DNA of 64,000 nucleotides from Mycobacterium noviomagense. GTDB taxonomy: Bacteria; Actinomycetota; Actinomycetes; Mycobacteriales; Mycobacteriaceae. Numbering within the stretch: the stretch's first letter is position 1; every line of letters starts with the position of its first letter. The DNA lies in assembly GCF_010731635.1 (NCBI RefSeq), contig NZ_AP022583.1:4588001-4652000 (forward strand). Direction: 5' to 3'. The position numbers and the translations under genes are program-made. Below, piece by piece: positions 39,868 to 50,691 of this stretch. The notes under the pieces are model-generated. The model saw only the letters and a list, made by a program, of their open reading frames with translations. It made no database searches and was not told the DNA's origin.

Positions 39868-41805
39868 GTGTGTGGACTGCTGGCCTTCGTCGGTGCCGCC
39901 GCCGGCAGTGCGAGCGGTGCAGCCGGCGCCGTGGCCGAGGCGTCCCACCTGATGCGTCACCGCGGCCCCGACGAGCCCGGGACGTGGACCGACCCTGACG
40001 GGTCTGTCGTCTTCGGCTTCAACCGGCTGTCCATCATCGATATCGCGCATTCGCATCAGCCGCTGCGGTGGGGGCCGCCGGAGTCGCCCGATCGGTATGT
40101 GCTGGTGTTCAACGGCGAGATCTACAACTACCTCGAGCTGCGCGCGGAACTCGCTGCCAGCTATGGCGCCGTGTTCGCCACCGACGGCGACGGCGAAGCG
40201 ATCATCGCGGCCTACCACCACTGGGGCGTCGACGCACTGGCGCGGTTGCGAGGCATGTTCGCCTTCGCGCTCTGGGACACCGTTAGCCGCGAGTTGTTCT
40301 GCGCCCGCGACCGTTTTGGCATCAAGCCGCTGTTCATGGCAAGCGGCACCGGCGGCACCGCGGTGGCCAGCGAAAAAAAGTGCCTGCTGGATTTGGCTGA
40401 CCTGATCGGGTTCAACACCGGCATCGACCAGCGGGCCGTCCAGCACTACACCGTGCTGCAGTATGTGCCCGAGCCGGAGACATTGACCCGCGGCGTGCGC
40501 CGCCTGGAATCGGGGTGCTACGCCCGCATCCGCCCAGGCCAACCCGAACCGGAGGTCACCCGTTACTTCGTGCCCCGGTTCAACCCCGAACCGATCACCG
40601 GCGACACCGAACAGGCCCGCTACGACGAGATCACCGCGGTCCTCGAGGACTCGGTGGCCAAGCACATGCGCGCCGACGTCACCGTCGGCGCGTTCTTGTC
40701 GGGCGGCATCGACTCGACGGCGATCGCGGCCCTGGCCATCCGCCACAACCCGCGGCTGATCACCTTCACCACCGGTTTCGAGCGCGAAGGGTTCTCCGAG
40801 ATCGACGTCGCCGTGGCTTCGGCCGAAGCGATCGGGGCGCGGCACGTGGCGAAGGTGGTCAGTCCCAGCGAGTTTGTGGCCGCATTGCCCGAGATCGTCT
40901 GGTACCTCGATGAACCCGTGGCCGATCCGGCGCTGGTGCCGCTGTTCTTCGTCGCCCGCGAAGCGCGCAAGCATGTGAAGGTGGTGCTCTCCGGCGAGGG
41001 CGCCGACGAGCTGTTCGGCGGCTACACGATCTATCGGGAACCGCTGTCGCTCAAGCCATTCGACTACCTGCCGCGACCGCTGCGGCGCTCGATGGGCAAG
41101 GTGTCCAGGCCGCTGCCGGAGGGCATGCGCGGCAAGAGCTTGCTGCACCGCGGATCGTTGACGCTCGAGGAGCGCTACTACGGCAATGCCCGCAGCTTCT
41201 CCGACGAGCAACTGCGGGCGGTGCTGCGCGACTTCCGCCCGGAGTGGACCCACACTGACGTCACCGCCTCGCTGTACGCGGAGTCCACGGAATGGGACCC
41301 CGTGGCCCGCATGCAGCACATCGATTTGTTCACCTGGTTGCGCGGCGACATCTTGGTCAAGGCCGACAAGATGACGATGGCAAACTCGCTGGAGCTGCGG
41401 GTGCCGTTTTTGGACCCCGAGGTGTTCGCCGTCGCTGCGCGGCTACCGGTGCAGGCCAAGATCACCCGGACCACCACGAAATACGCGCTGCGGCGTGCGC
41501 TGGAGCCGATCGTGCCGGCCCATGTGCTCAACCGCCCCAAACTGGGCTTCCCGGTGCCGATCCGGCATTGGCTGCGCGCCGGCGAACTGCTGGAGTGGGC
41601 CTACGCGATCGTGGACTCTTCGCAGGCCGACCAGCTCGTCGACATTGCTTCGGTGCGCCGGATGCTCGACGAACACCGATGCGGCACAAGCGATCACGGT
41701 CGCCGGCTGTGGACGGTGCTGATTTTCATGCTGTGGCACGCGATTTTCGTCGAGCACAGCGTGGTGCCGCAGATCAAAGAACCCCACTACCCGGTGCAGT
41801 TGTAG
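39868..41805 (+). CDS. asnB: Asparagine synthase (glutamine-hydrolysing) family protein
   Basis: 645 residues. The start must be GTG 39868 since the next residue, Cys2 (V-C-G-L-L-A-F-V-G), is the glutaminase nucleophile; a longer frame from 39790 is rejected. The class II glutamine amidotransferase domain has MRHRGPDE, GFNRLSIID, NGEIYNY and TDGDGEAI. The synthetase domain has the pyrophosphate loop FLSGGIDSTAIAALA and GEGADELFGGY. Forms asparagine from aspartate and glutamine. Ends against the long palindrome at 41805-41868, facing adoK. Confidence 0.94.
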   Translation: MCGLLAFVGAAAGSASGAAGAVAEASHLMRHRGPDEPGTWTDPDGSVVFGFNRLSIIDIAHSHQPLRWGPPESPDRYVLVFNGEIYNYLELRAELAASYGAVFATDGDGEAIIAAYHHWGVDALARLRGMFAFALWDTVSRELFCARDRFGIKPLFMASGTGGTAVASEKKCLLDLADLIGFNTGIDQRAVQHYTVLQYVPEPETLTRGVRRLESGCYARIRPGQPEPEVTRYFVPRFNPEPITGDTEQARYDEITAVLEDSVAKHMRADVTVGAFLSGGIDSTAIAALAIRHNPRLITFTTGFEREGFSEIDVAVASAEAIGARHVAKVVSPSEFVAALPEIVWYLDEPVADPALVPLFFVAREARKHVKVVLSGEGADELFGGYTIYREPLSLKPFDYLPRPLRRSMGKVSRPLPEGMRGKSLLHRGSLTLEERYYGNARSFSDEQLRAVLRDFRPEWTHTDVTASLYAESTEWDPVARMQHIDLFTWLRGDILVKADKMTMANSLELRVPFLDPEVFAVAARLPVQAKITRTTTKYALRRALEPIVPAHVLNRPKLGFPVPIRHWLRAGELLEWAYAIVDSSQADQLVDIASVRRMLDEHRCGTSDHGRRLWTVLIFMLWHAIFVEHSVVPQIKEPHYPVQL

Positions 41806-41868
41806 CGCGAGCAGACGCAAAAGCGCCCTATTCCAAGCAATTTCGGGTGCTTTTGCGTCTGTTCGGCG
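41805..41868. terminator. Long palindrome between convergent asnB and adoK (shared element)
   Basis: Left arm GCGCGAGCAGACGCAAAAGC plus gCCC and right arm GGGtGCTTTTGCGTCTGTTC plus GGCG pair over about 24 bases with three mismatches. The arm GCAGACGCAAAAGC recurs unchanged at the cobS/ilvE junction (48361-48422) with a different loop. Likely a bidirectional terminator; each strand also carries a T-run inside the stem. Its conserved arms and divergent loop suggest a mobile or homogenised palindromic element. Confidence 0.75.
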
Positions 41869-41871
41869 CAA

Positions 41872-42867
<996 letters not shown>

Positions 42868-43020
42868 CTAAGCTCGTCTAGCTAAGACTACTCAGGCTAG
42901 CGGCCACCAGGACGTCCCGGCCAGCGGCCAGGCGTGCGCTAGCCTGCCAAGGGAGCTCACCGGAACCTGAACGCTGTGGGCGACACTCGTCGCCCCGTCA
43001 CGACGGTAGGAGAACCATCG

Positions 43021-43686
43021 ATGGCCGGTCCGCATTCGCCGAACCATGGAGTCGGCGCCGAAGGACCGCCCTACACGGAACCCCACCCCAGCCAGCCGAT
43101 CCCCCCGCAGCCGGCCTACGCCGGCCCGCGGCCCGGCGATGCAGCGCCTCCGTCGGCCGCCTACCCGGGCGGGTTGCCGCCGCCGGTGCCCTACCCCAGA
43201 CGACAGCGCCGCCGCTGGGTCATTGGCGGTGCCGTGGCGTTGGCGCTGATCGCGGCGATGGCGGCCGCTATCGCGTTCGGGACGCACGAGAATCGGTCCA
43301 CTGCCGGCGGAGTCTTATCCGAGGGCACGGCCAAGACGGCGATCCAGGGCTATTTGGATGCGCTGGAGAACCGCGACATCGACACCATCGCGCGCAACAC
43401 GTTGTGCGGCATCTATGACGCGGTGCGGGATCGTCGCTCCGACCAGGCACTGGCCAAACTCAGCAGCGACGCATTCCGCAAGCAGTTCTCCCAGGCCGAG
43501 GTGACCTCGATCGACAAGATCGTCTACTGGTCGAACTACCAGGCCCAGGTGCTGTTCACCATGCGGGTCAAGCCAGCAACCGGCGGGCCCGCACGCGACA
43601 AGGTGCAGGGACTCGCGCAGCTACTGTTCCAGCACGGTCAGGTGCTGGTGTGTTCCTACGTGCTGCGAACGGCCGGCAGCTACTAG
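43021..43686 (+). CDS. Proline-rich single-pass membrane protein with NTF2-like outside domain (Rv2203 type)
   Basis: 221 residues. A Pro/Gly-rich cytoplasmic N-terminus (about 1-55), one helix (WVIGGAVALALIAAMAAAIAFG), then a domain with AIQGYLDALENRDIDTIARNTLCG and VLFTMRVKP, like the SnoaL/NTF2-like folds of mycobacterial envelope proteins. ATG 43021 has AGGAGA 7 bases upstream, which decides the start over GTG 42976. Function unknown. Divergent from adoK. Confidence 0.82.
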   Translation: MAGPHSPNHGVGAEGPPYTEPHPSQPIPPQPAYAGPRPGDAAPPSAAYPGGLPPPVPYPRRQRRRWVIGGAVALALIAAMAAAIAFGTHENRSTAGGVLSEGTAKTAIQGYLDALENRDIDTIARNTLCGIYDAVRDRRSDQALAKLSSDAFRKQFSQAEVTSIDKIVYWSNYQAQVLFTMRVKPATGGPARDKVQGLAQLLFQHGQVLVCSYVLRTAGSY

Positions 43687-43696
43687 CCGCGGCGCC

Positions 43697-44053
43697 TCAG
43701 TTGAACGAGTCGCCGCAGGCGCACGACCCCGTGGCGTTGGGGTTGTCGATAGTGAAGCCCTGCTTCTCGATGGTGTCGACGAAGTCGATCGATGCACCTT
43801 GCAGGTATGGCGCGCTCATCCGGTCCACGGTCAACGTGACGCCGCCGAACTCCGCGGTCAGGTCACCGTCGAGTGTGCGGTCGTCGAAAAACAGGTTGTA
43901 GCGCAGGCCTGCGCAGCCCCCCGGCTGGACCGCAATGCGCAGCGTCAGGTCGTCGCGTCCTTCCTGGTCCAGCAGTGACTTCGCCTTGGCGGCAGCGGCC
44001 TCGGTCAAGATCACGCCGTGGGTCTTGGCGGTCGACTCGCCCTGAACGGTCAT
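43697..44053 (-). CDS. HesB/IscA/ErpA-family iron-sulfur carrier (Rv2204c type)
   Basis: 118 residues, family length. Signatures VILTEAAAAKAKSLLDQEG, IAVQPGGCAGLRYNL with the first Cys, and the C-terminal NATGSCACGDSF with the CxC pair; these three Cys bind an iron-sulfur cluster that is handed to client proteins. Start ATG 44053; the frame to 44113 adds unrelated residues. Confidence 0.93.
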   Translation of the reverse strand: MTVQGESTAKTHGVILTEAAAAKAKSLLDQEGRDDLTLRIAVQPGGCAGLRYNLFFDDRTLDGDLTAEFGGVTLTVDRMSAPYLQGASIDFVDTIEKQGFTIDNPNATGSCACGDSFN

Positions 44054-44122
44054 TGCTTCTCCCCTGTATGCCTTATCGCTCGATGGGCCGCTGCGGTCTG
44101 ATGCCGACTGCAACCCACTTAC

Positions 44123-45259
44123 TCAAAGGTACCTTGTCGGGGCGCTATTCCCGAGTCGCGCCGCCGCCGCGCTCGCCAGACCCATGAGCTGATTCGCGGC
44201 GTCGACCAGCGCCAGCCGCACCGAACCCGCGTAGTCGGCCACCGCGAATGCGGCCAAAATGCCCGCTGACTTCAATGCAAGACCGTCCAGACAGACCTGA
44301 CCGGCCAGCACCAGCACCGGCACCTGACGGCCGCGCGCCGCGGTGGCCAGCGCACCCACCACCTTGCCGCGCAACGACTGCTCGTCGAACCGGCCTTCAC
44401 CCGTGACGACGAGATCGGCGGCGGCGATGTCGTCGGCCAGGCGGGTGTGCTCGGCGACGATGGCCGCCCCGGACTGCCGCCGGCCACCCAGGGCGAGCAG
44501 CGCGGCACCGATGCCGCCGGCAGCGCCCGCCCCCGATTCCGCGCTGACCTGACGCCCGGCGGCCGCGTCGAGTTCGTCGGCCCACTCGGCAAGACGCCCT
44601 TCGAGCGCCGCCACGGTGGCCGCGTCGGCACCCTTCTGCGGCCCGAACACCCGCGCGGCACCCCAGGGCCCCAACAGCGGGTGCTCGACGTCGGAAGCGG
44701 CGATCAGCTCCACGCCCGCCAGGCGACGGCGGGCGGCGACCAGCCCCCCGAGCTCCTCGACGAGCCCCCGCCCGCCGTCGGTGCTCGCGCTGCCGCCCAA
44801 GCCCACGACGATCCGCGTCGCTCCGGCGCCCAGCGCGGCCTCGATGAGCTGGCCGACTCCCCGGCTGTGGGCCGCCCACGCTGTCTGCCGCGTCGGCGGA
44901 CCGCCGAGCAGAGCCAAACCGCACGCCTGCGCGCTTTCCAGGTATGCCGTCGCCGACTCGGCATCGAACACCCAGTCGGCGTCGGACTCGACGTCCAGCG
45001 GACCGCACACGCGGACTCGGCGCAGCTCCCCTACGCGGCCGGCCAGCACCGCCACGAAGCCCGGCCCGCCGTCGGACTGCGGTGCGATGGTGAGGTGATC
45101 GGCGGGGCGCACGCGGCTCCAGCCGGTAGCGATGGCAGCAGCAGCCTGCACCGCGGTCAGCGTCTCGCCGAAGGAGTCCGGGGCAATCAGCAGCCGCAGA
45201 GGAGGCACCTCGGCTTCTGCAGGCGCGCTCCCCCGCACGCCGGCGCCGGTGCCACTCAT
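44123..45259 (-). CDS. Glycerate kinase (Rv2205c type)
   Basis: 378 residues. Signatures: [50 protein letters not shown] (phosphate loop) and [17 protein letters not shown] with GQVCLDG. Phosphorylates D-glycerate. ATG 45259 gives the common family start; the frame stays open to 46102 but that part lies opposite the DUF3043 gene and is a shadow. It faces away from that gene by 81 bases. Confidence 0.9.
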   Translation of the reverse strand: MSGTGAGVRGSAPAEAEVPPLRLLIAPDSFGETLTAVQAAAAIATGWSRVRPADHLTIAPQSDGGPGFVAVLAGRVGELRRVRVCGPLDVESDADWVFDAESATAYLESAQACGLALLGGPPTRQTAWAAHSRGVGQLIEAALGAGATRIVVGLGGSASTDGGRGLVEELGGLVAARRRLAGVELIAASDVEHPLLGPWGAARVFGPQKGADAATVAALEGRLAEWADELDAAAGRQVSAESGAGAAGGIGAALLALGGRRQSGAAIVAEHTRLADDIAAADLVVTGEGRFDEQSLRGKVVGALATAARGRQVPVLVLAGQVCLDGLALKSAGILAAFAVADYAGSVRLALVDAANQLMGLASAAAARLGNSAPTRYL

Positions 45260-45340
45260 TGAGCAAGCGTATGGCCGGGTCCATGACCGCGCATGACAGG
45301 CCGATGCCGACCGGGCAACCCACGAAGTAACCTGGCCTCT

Positions 45341-46012
45341 GTGAAGCTGCTGGGCCGGAAGAAAGACAGCGACGACGCTTCGGCGGAAACCGAATCGGCG
45401 GTGACCAGCGATGTCGCTACTGACGCACCCGGTCGTTCCCGGACCACCGCGCCGAAGGGGCGGCCCACGCCCAAGCGCGACAGCGCCCGGCGCCGGGGCC
45501 CGGTCGCACCGGCCCCGATGACCGCTGCGGAGGCCCGGGCCCGGCGTAAGGCGATGGCCGGGGCCAAGCTCAGCCCCGAGGAACGACGGGTTGAAAAGGC
45601 CGCACGGCGGGCTGCGATGACGGAGCGGCGCGAGCGGATGATGGCGGGCGAAGAGGCCTACTTGCTGCCCCGGGACCGGGGGCCAATCCGCCGGTACGTC
45701 CGCGACATCGTGGACGCCCGCCGCAACGTGCTCGGCCTGTTCATGCCGGCCACCCTGGGCCTGCTGTTCATCATGTTCGGCGTGCCGCAGCTGCAGATGT
45801 ACATGTCGCCGGCGATGATGCTGCTGATGGTCGTCATGGCGATCGACGGGCTCATCTTGGGCCGCAAAGTCGCCAACCGGGTCGACGAGAAGTTCCCGGG
45901 CAACACCGAAAGCCGGTGGAAGCTCGGCTGGTACGCGTTCGGCCGCGCCTCGCAGCTGCGCCGAATGCGGGCTCCCCGGCCTCAGGTCAGTCACGGCAGC
46001 CGTGTTGATTAG
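45341..46012 (+). CDS. DUF3043 membrane protein (Rv2206 type)
   Basis: 223 residues from GTG 45341 ([14 protein letters not shown]). A long basic, Ala/Arg-rich cytoplasmic part ([32 protein letters not shown]), then two helices ([19 protein letters not shown] and [16 protein letters not shown]) and a basic tail. Typical DUF3043, an actinobacterial family of unknown function. 28 bases upstream of cobU on the same strand. Confidence 0.87.
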   Translation: MKLLGRKKDSDDASAETESAVTSDVATDAPGRSRTTAPKGRPTPKRDSARRRGPVAPAPMTAAEARARRKAMAGAKLSPEERRVEKAARRAAMTERRERMMAGEEAYLLPRDRGPIRRYVRDIVDARRNVLGLFMPATLGLLFIMFGVPQLQMYMSPAMMLLMVVMAIDGLILGRKVANRVDEKFPGNTESRWKLGWYAFGRASQLRRMRAPRPQVSHGSRVD

Positions 46013-46040
46013 CTCTCGCCGGAAAGCTCCCTGACCTACG

Positions 46041-46577
46041 GTGCGGACGCTGGTGCTCGGCGGAATCAGGTCGGGTAAGTCCCGGTGGGCAGAGGCGGCC
46101 ATCGCCGAGTCCGTGCCACCGGACCAACCGGTGTGCTACGTGGCTACCGGCTCGGCCTTCGACGGCGACGAAGACTGGTCGCGACGGGTCGCCGAGCATC
46201 GCCGCCGTCGGCCCGCACACTGGTCGACGGTCGAAACAGATGACATCGCAACGCAATTGCGACAGTCACCGAACACTCCGACTCTGGTCGACGATATCGG
46301 CGGCTGGCTGGCCGCCACACTGGATCGCGAGCAGGCCTGGGACGCCGGATCGGTGGCAGTCGACGTCGAAGAGGTGATCGCCGCAGTGCGCGCGTTTCAT
46401 GGGCCGCTGGTATTGGTCAGCCCGGAGGTCGGGTTGACCGTGGTGCCGGCAACCGCGTCGGGCCGTCGCTTCGCCGACGAGCTGGGCGGGCTCAACCAGC
46501 GGCTGGCCGCGCTGTGCGAGCGGGTGGTGTTAGTGGTGGCCGGACAGCCCGTGCCGATCAAGGTGGCGACGCGATGA
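46041..46577 (+). CDS. cobU: Bifunctional adenosylcobinamide kinase / adenosylcobinamide-phosphate guanylyltransferase
   Basis: 178 residues, GTG start. P-loop [12 protein letters not shown] at the N-terminus, [27 protein letters not shown] with the nucleotide-accepting His region, LVDDIGGWL, and [11 protein letters not shown] / [15 protein letters not shown] at the C-terminus: all CobU features. Phosphorylates and then guanylylates cobinamide. The stop overlaps the cobT ATG (ATGA). In M. tuberculosis the cobU gene lies elsewhere in the genome as I recall, so its place here completes the operon. Confidence 0.92.
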   Translation: MRTLVLGGIRSGKSRWAEAAIAESVPPDQPVCYVATGSAFDGDEDWSRRVAEHRRRRPAHWSTVETDDIATQLRQSPNTPTLVDDIGGWLAATLDREQAWDAGSVAVDVEEVIAAVRAFHGPLVLVSPEVGLTVVPATASGRRFADELGGLNQRLAALCERVVLVVAGQPVPIKVATR

Positions 46578-47635
46578 CGTTCCCCGCGGTGCCGCCCCTA
46601 GACGCCGAGGCTGCCGCTGCCGCGCGCGCTCGCCAGGACACGCTGACCAAGCCGCCGGGCTCGCTGGGCCGCCTGGAAGATCTGTCGGTGTGGGTCGCAT
46701 CGTGCCAAGGTGTTTGCCCGCCAGGGCAATTCGAGCGAGCGCGGATCGTGGTGTTCGCCGGCGACCACGGCGTTGCAGCGTCCGGGGTTTCGGCCTACCC
46801 GCCGCAGGTGACCGCCCAGATGGTGGCCAACATCGACGCGGGCGGGGCGGCGATCAACGCGGTGGCCGAGGTTGCCCGCGCGACAGTGCGCGTCGTCGAC
46901 CTGGCCGTTGACGCGGACGCGCTCTCGGACCGGATCGGCGCATACAAGGTCCGGCGTGGCAGCGGCAATATCGCGGAGCAGGATGCGCTGAGCGACGAGG
47001 AGGCCCTCGCCGCAGTCGAAGCTGGCCGCCGGATCGCCGACGAGGAGGTCGACGCCGGCGCCGACCTGCTGATCGCCGGGGATATGGGTATCGGAAACAG
47101 CACTCCGGCAACGGTTTTGGTGGCCGCAGTAACCGGTGCTGAGCCGGTTGCGGTGGTGGGCTACGGGACCGGAATCGACGACGCCGGCTGGGCACGTAAG
47201 ACGGCTGCCGTGCGCGACGCCCTGTTCCGGGCTCGGTCGGTGCTCTTGGACCCGATCGGGCTGCTGCGGTGTTGCGGGGGCGCGGATCTCGGGGCGATCG
47301 CCGGCTTCTGTGCGCAGGCCGCGGTGCGGCGCACGCCCTTACTTCTCGACGGCCTGGCGGTGACGGCTGCGGCTCTGCTCGCCGAGCGCCTGGCGCCGGG
47401 TGCGCGGCTGTGGTGGCAGGCCGGTCACCGCTCTACGGAACCGGCGCACGCGCTCGCGTTGGCGCAGCTTGGGCTTGACCCGATCCTGGACCTGCAGATG
47501 CGGCTCGGGGAGGGCACCGGCGCGGCGGTCGCGCTGCCGGTGCTGCGAGCCGCAGTGGCCACGTTGACGTCGATGGCCACTTTCTCCGCGGCCGGTGTCG
47601 CGACCCAGGCTGACACTCTCGACGAGATAACGTGA
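46574..47635 (+). CDS. cobT: Nicotinate-nucleotide--dimethylbenzimidazole phosphoribosyltransferase
   Basis: 353 residues. Forms alpha-ribazole phosphate for the lower ligand of cobalamin. Signatures: [65 protein letters not shown] and the catalytic Glu in [11 protein letters not shown]. Starts inside the cobU stop and its own TGA overlaps the cobS GTG, a tightly coupled trio. Confidence 0.95.
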   Translation: MTFPAVPPLDAEAAAAARARQDTLTKPPGSLGRLEDLSVWVASCQGVCPPGQFERARIVVFAGDHGVAASGVSAYPPQVTAQMVANIDAGGAAINAVAEVARATVRVVDLAVDADALSDRIGAYKVRRGSGNIAEQDALSDEEALAAVEAGRRIADEEVDAGADLLIAGDMGIGNSTPATVLVAAVTGAEPVAVVGYGTGIDDAGWARKTAAVRDALFRARSVLLDPIGLLRCCGGADLGAIAGFCAQAAVRRTPLLLDGLAVTAAALLAERLAPGARLWWQAGHRSTEPAHALALAQLGLDPILDLQMRLGEGTGAAVALPVLRAAVATLTSMATFSAAGVATQADTLDEIT

Positions 47636-48357
47636 TCCGTTCGCTGGCAACAGCTTTCGCATTCGGGACGGTCCTGCCGGGCATGGGTGACCGCCCGCTG
47701 GGCCGTGGCACCATGACCGCGTTGCCAGTCGTGGGAGCGATGCTCGGGGTGCTGGCCGCGGTGGTGGCATGGCTCGGCGCACTGGCGTTCGGTTCCGGCA
47801 GCCCGCTGGCCGGATTCCTCGCAGTGGCTGTCCTTCTGGCCGCAACCCGGGGCCTACACATCGACGGCGTGGCCGATACCGCCGACGGGCTCGGCTGCTA
47901 CGGGCCTTCCCCGCGGGCGCTCGAGGTGATGCGCGACGGATCGACAGGACCGTTCGGGGTGGCGGCCGTCGTGCTCGTGATAATCCTTCAGGGCCTTGGT
48001 TTTTCGGTTCTGAGCCCGGCCGCGATCGTGGTGGCGGTGTGCGTGGGCCGGATCGCTGCGGTGCTGGCCTGCCGCCGGTCGGTGCCCGCGGCCCAGGGCA
48101 GCACGCTGGGTACGTACGTGGCCGGCACCCAGTCAGCGATCTCGGTTTGGGGGTGGGTGGCGGCCATCGTGGTGGCGTCGGTATGGGCCGGTTCGCAGCT
48201 GTGGCAGGGACCTGTCGCGGTGCTGGTGGCGCTGGGTTGCAGCGTCGCCCTGGTGGCGCACTGTGTGCAACGGTTCGGCGGCATCACCGGCGACGTACTG
48301 GGCGCGGCCATCGAGGCCACGACGACGGTGACCGCGGTGCTGCTGGCAGCGGTTTAG
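47632..48357 (+). CDS. cobS: Adenosylcobinamide-GDP ribazoletransferase (cobalamin synthase)
   Basis: 241 residues, an integral membrane enzyme with about seven helices. Signatures: [17 protein letters not shown] with the metal-binding acidic residues, [12 protein letters not shown], and [12 protein letters not shown] at the C-terminus. Joins GDP-cobinamide and alpha-ribazole in the last step of cobalamin synthesis. Coupled to cobT by an overlapping GTGA. Followed at once by the palindrome at 48361-48422, facing ilvE. Confidence 0.94.
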   Translation: MIRSLATAFAFGTVLPGMGDRPLGRGTMTALPVVGAMLGVLAAVVAWLGALAFGSGSPLAGFLAVAVLLAATRGLHIDGVADTADGLGCYGPSPRALEVMRDGSTGPFGVAAVVLVIILQGLGFSVLSPAAIVVAVCVGRIAAVLACRRSVPAAQGSTLGTYVAGTQSAISVWGWVAAIVVASVWAGSQLWQGPVAVLVALGCSVALVAHCVQRFGGITGDVLGAAIEATTTVTAVLLAAV

Positions 48358-48360
48358 TTG

Positions 48361-48422
48361 CGTGAGCAGACGCAAAAGCACCTTAAGATTGCCAAGTCTG
48401 AAGGCTTTTGCGTCTGCTCGCG
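48361..48422. terminator. Long palindrome between convergent cobS and ilvE (second copy of the shared element)
   Basis: Arms CGTGAGCAGACGCAAAAGC and GCTTTTGCGTCTGCTCGCG pair over 19 bases with one mismatch and enclose a loop of about 24 bases that can fold further. The arm GAGCAGACGCAAAAGC is the same as at 41805-41868; the loops share no clear similarity. It fills the whole gap between the two stop codons. Confidence 0.75.
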
Positions 48423-48424
48423 AC

Positions 48425-49531
48425 CTAACCGAGTCGCGCCATCCAGCCGTGGGTGTCGGCGAAGGTTCCGCGCTGGATTCCGGTGAGGGTGTCGCGCAAA
48501 GCCATTGTGACTTCGCCTGGTTCGCCGTCGGCGACGGTGAACTCGTTGTCGCCGTACTTCACATGCGAGATCGGGGTGATGACAGCAGCGGTGCCGCAGG
48601 CGAACACCTCGGTGATCTCGCCGGCAGCGGTCTTCTTCTGCCACTCGTCGATGTCGATCTTGCGTTCCTCGACGGCGATGCCCGCGTCAGTAGCCAACTG
48701 CAGCAACGAATCCCGGGTGATGCCCGGCAGCAGTGAGCCGGACAGCTCCGGTGTGACCAGCCGAGCCGAAGCGCCGCTGCCGAACACGAAGAACAGGTTC
48801 ATGCCGCCCATCTCTTCGATGTAGCGGCGTTCGACCGCGTCGAGCCACACCACTTGCTCGCAACCCATTTCGGCTGCCTGAGCCTGAGCCACCAACGAGG
48901 CCGCGTAGTTGCCCCCGAACTTCGCTGCACCGGTGCCGCCCGGCGCGGCCCGCACGTATTCGGTGGACACCCAGACGGTGACGGGCTTAATGCCATGCTT
49001 GAAGTACGCGCCGGCCGGCGAGGCCATCACCAGGTATCGGTACTGTTTGGCGGGCCGAACTCCCAATCCCGGCTCCGTGGCGAAGACGAATGGCCGCAGA
49101 TACAAGGACTCCTCGCCGCCGGCCCGCGGCACCCAGGCTTGGTCGACGGCGATCAGCTGGCGCAACGACTCGATGAACAGCTCGTCAGGCAGTTCCGGGA
49201 TCGCGATGCGCCGCGCCGACGATCGCATCCGAGCGGCGTTGGCATCAGCGCGAAAAGAGACGATCGACCCGTCGGCCCAGCGATAGGCTTTCAAGCCCTC
49301 AAAGACTTCCTGCGCGTAGTGCAAAACGATCGCCGAGGGATCGAGTTCGATCGGCCCATAAGGGATGACCCGCGCGTCGTGCCAACCCCGGCCCTCGGCG
49401 TAGTCGATGGACACCATGTGGTCGGTGTGGTACTTGCCGAAACCGGGATCGCGCAGAACCGATTCGCGTACCTCGTCAGGTGTCGGGTTTGCGGTGGGCG
49501 AAACCGTGAACTCGAGAAGGCCGCTGCTCAT
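48425..49531 (-). CDS. ilvE: Branched-chain amino-acid aminotransferase
   Basis: 368 residues, family length, fold type IV PLP enzyme. Signatures: [79 protein letters not shown] with the PLP Lys in KFGGNYA, and [14 protein letters not shown]. Makes Leu, Ile and Val from their keto acids; in mycobacteria also linked to methionine salvage. ATG 49531 ([13 protein letters not shown]); the frame to 49885 is a shadow. Convergent with cobS. Confidence 0.95.
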   Translation of the reverse strand: MSSGLLEFTVSPTANPTPDEVRESVLRDPGFGKYHTDHMVSIDYAEGRGWHDARVIPYGPIELDPSAIVLHYAQEVFEGLKAYRWADGSIVSFRADANAARMRSSARRIAIPELPDELFIESLRQLIAVDQAWVPRAGGEESLYLRPFVFATEPGLGVRPAKQYRYLVMASPAGAYFKHGIKPVTVWVSTEYVRAAPGGTGAAKFGGNYAASLVAQAQAAEMGCEQVVWLDAVERRYIEEMGGMNLFFVFGSGASARLVTPELSGSLLPGITRDSLLQLATDAGIAVEERKIDIDEWQKKTAAGEITEVFACGTAAVITPISHVKYGDNEFTVADGEPGEVTMALRDTLTGIQRGTFADTHGWMARLG

Positions 49532-49554
49532 CCTGCGATTGTATCTGCGCGTGT

Positions 49555-50652
49555 CTAGCGGGTTTTTGGTTGGACGAACGGCGGTCGCACCACTTCGCAT
49601 TCCAGCGCGCGGCCCCGGACGTCGACGGTGACATGCTGACCGTCCTCGATGCCCGCGTCGGTGTCGATCAGCGCCAGCGCGATGCCGGCTTTCAATGTCG
49701 GAGAAAACGTTCCGGATGTGGTGATCCCGATTTTGGTGTCGCCGTCGAGCACTGCCAGGTCGGGCCGCAGTACACCGCGGCCCACCGCGCGCAGTCCGCG
49801 CAGCAGCCGCCGCGGCCCGGAGGCCTTCTCGGCCAGCAGCGCATCGCGCCCGAAGAACGCTTCCTTCTTCCAGCCGATTGCCCAACCACAGCGAGCCTGC
49901 AGCGGCGAGATGTCGGCCGACAGCTCATGCCCGTGCAGCGGGTAACCCATCTCGGTGCGCAGCGTGTCGCGGGCGCCAAGCCCGGCCGGCTGCCCGCCCG
50001 CACGGGTCACCGCGGCCAACAAAGCGTCGAAGACCACACGGGCGGATTCCCAGGGCGGCAATAACTCGTAGCCGTGTTCGCCGGTGTAGCCGCTGCGGCA
50101 GACGCGTACGGGCACGCCGGAAAACGAGGCATCGGCATAGGCCATGTACTCCATCCCGGTCGGGAGCTTCAGTTCGTCGAGCACCTCGGCGGAACGAGGT
50201 CCCTGCACGGCGAGCACTGCATAGGAGCGGTGCTCGTTGACGATCTCGAGCTCGGCCGGTGCGGCCGCCGCAAGCGCGGCGACCACCGCGACGGTGTTGG
50301 CGGCATTGGGCACGAGGAAGATCTCGTCGTCGGCGACGTAGTAGGCGATCAGGTCGTCGATGACGCCACCGGACTCGTTGCAGCACAAGGTGTATTGCGC
50401 TTTGCCCGGCCCGATGCGGCTCAGGTCGTTGGTGAGCGTCGAGTTGACGAATCGCGCCGCGCCCGGCCCGCGCACCGACGCCTTGCCCAGGTGGCTGACG
50501 TCGAACAAGCCGACGACGTTGCGGGTGGCGTTGTGCTCGCCGACCGTGCCGGCGTACGACACCGGCATCAGCCAGCCGCCGAACTCGGCAAAGCTGGCGC
50601 CCAACTCGCGGTGACGGTCTTCCAGCGGTCCGTGCTGCAGCTCATCGCTCAC
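49555..50652 (-). CDS. gcvT: Aminomethyltransferase, glycine cleavage system T protein
   Basis: 365 residues. Signatures: [38 protein letters not shown], the [13 protein letters not shown] loop, [19 protein letters not shown] and [19 protein letters not shown]. Releases ammonia from the aminomethyl group and passes the one-carbon unit to tetrahydrofolate. 23 bases upstream of ilvE, so probably in one transcript. Divergent from pepB by 39 bases. Confidence 0.95.
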   Translation of the reverse strand: MSDELQHGPLEDRHRELGASFAEFGGWLMPVSYAGTVGEHNATRNVVGLFDVSHLGKASVRGPGAARFVNSTLTNDLSRIGPGKAQYTLCCNESGGVIDDLIAYYVADDEIFLVPNAANTVAVVAALAAAAPAELEIVNEHRSYAVLAVQGPRSAEVLDELKLPTGMEYMAYADASFSGVPVRVCRSGYTGEHGYELLPPWESARVVFDALLAAVTRAGGQPAGLGARDTLRTEMGYPLHGHELSADISPLQARCGWAIGWKKEAFFGRDALLAEKASGPRRLLRGLRAVGRGVLRPDLAVLDGDTKIGITTSGTFSPTLKAGIALALIDTDAGIEDGQHVTVDVRGRALECEVVRPPFVQPKTR

Positions 50653-50691
50653 AAGACTCGACCCTAGTGCGCGGTGGTTAGGGTTATCGCC

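Noticed and set aside
39760..41319. 519-codon ORF opposite asnB
   Set aside because: Antisense of asparagine synthase; no independent evidence.
45260..46102. N-terminal extension of glycerate kinase
   Set aside because: Opposite the DUF3043 gene and beyond the usual family start.
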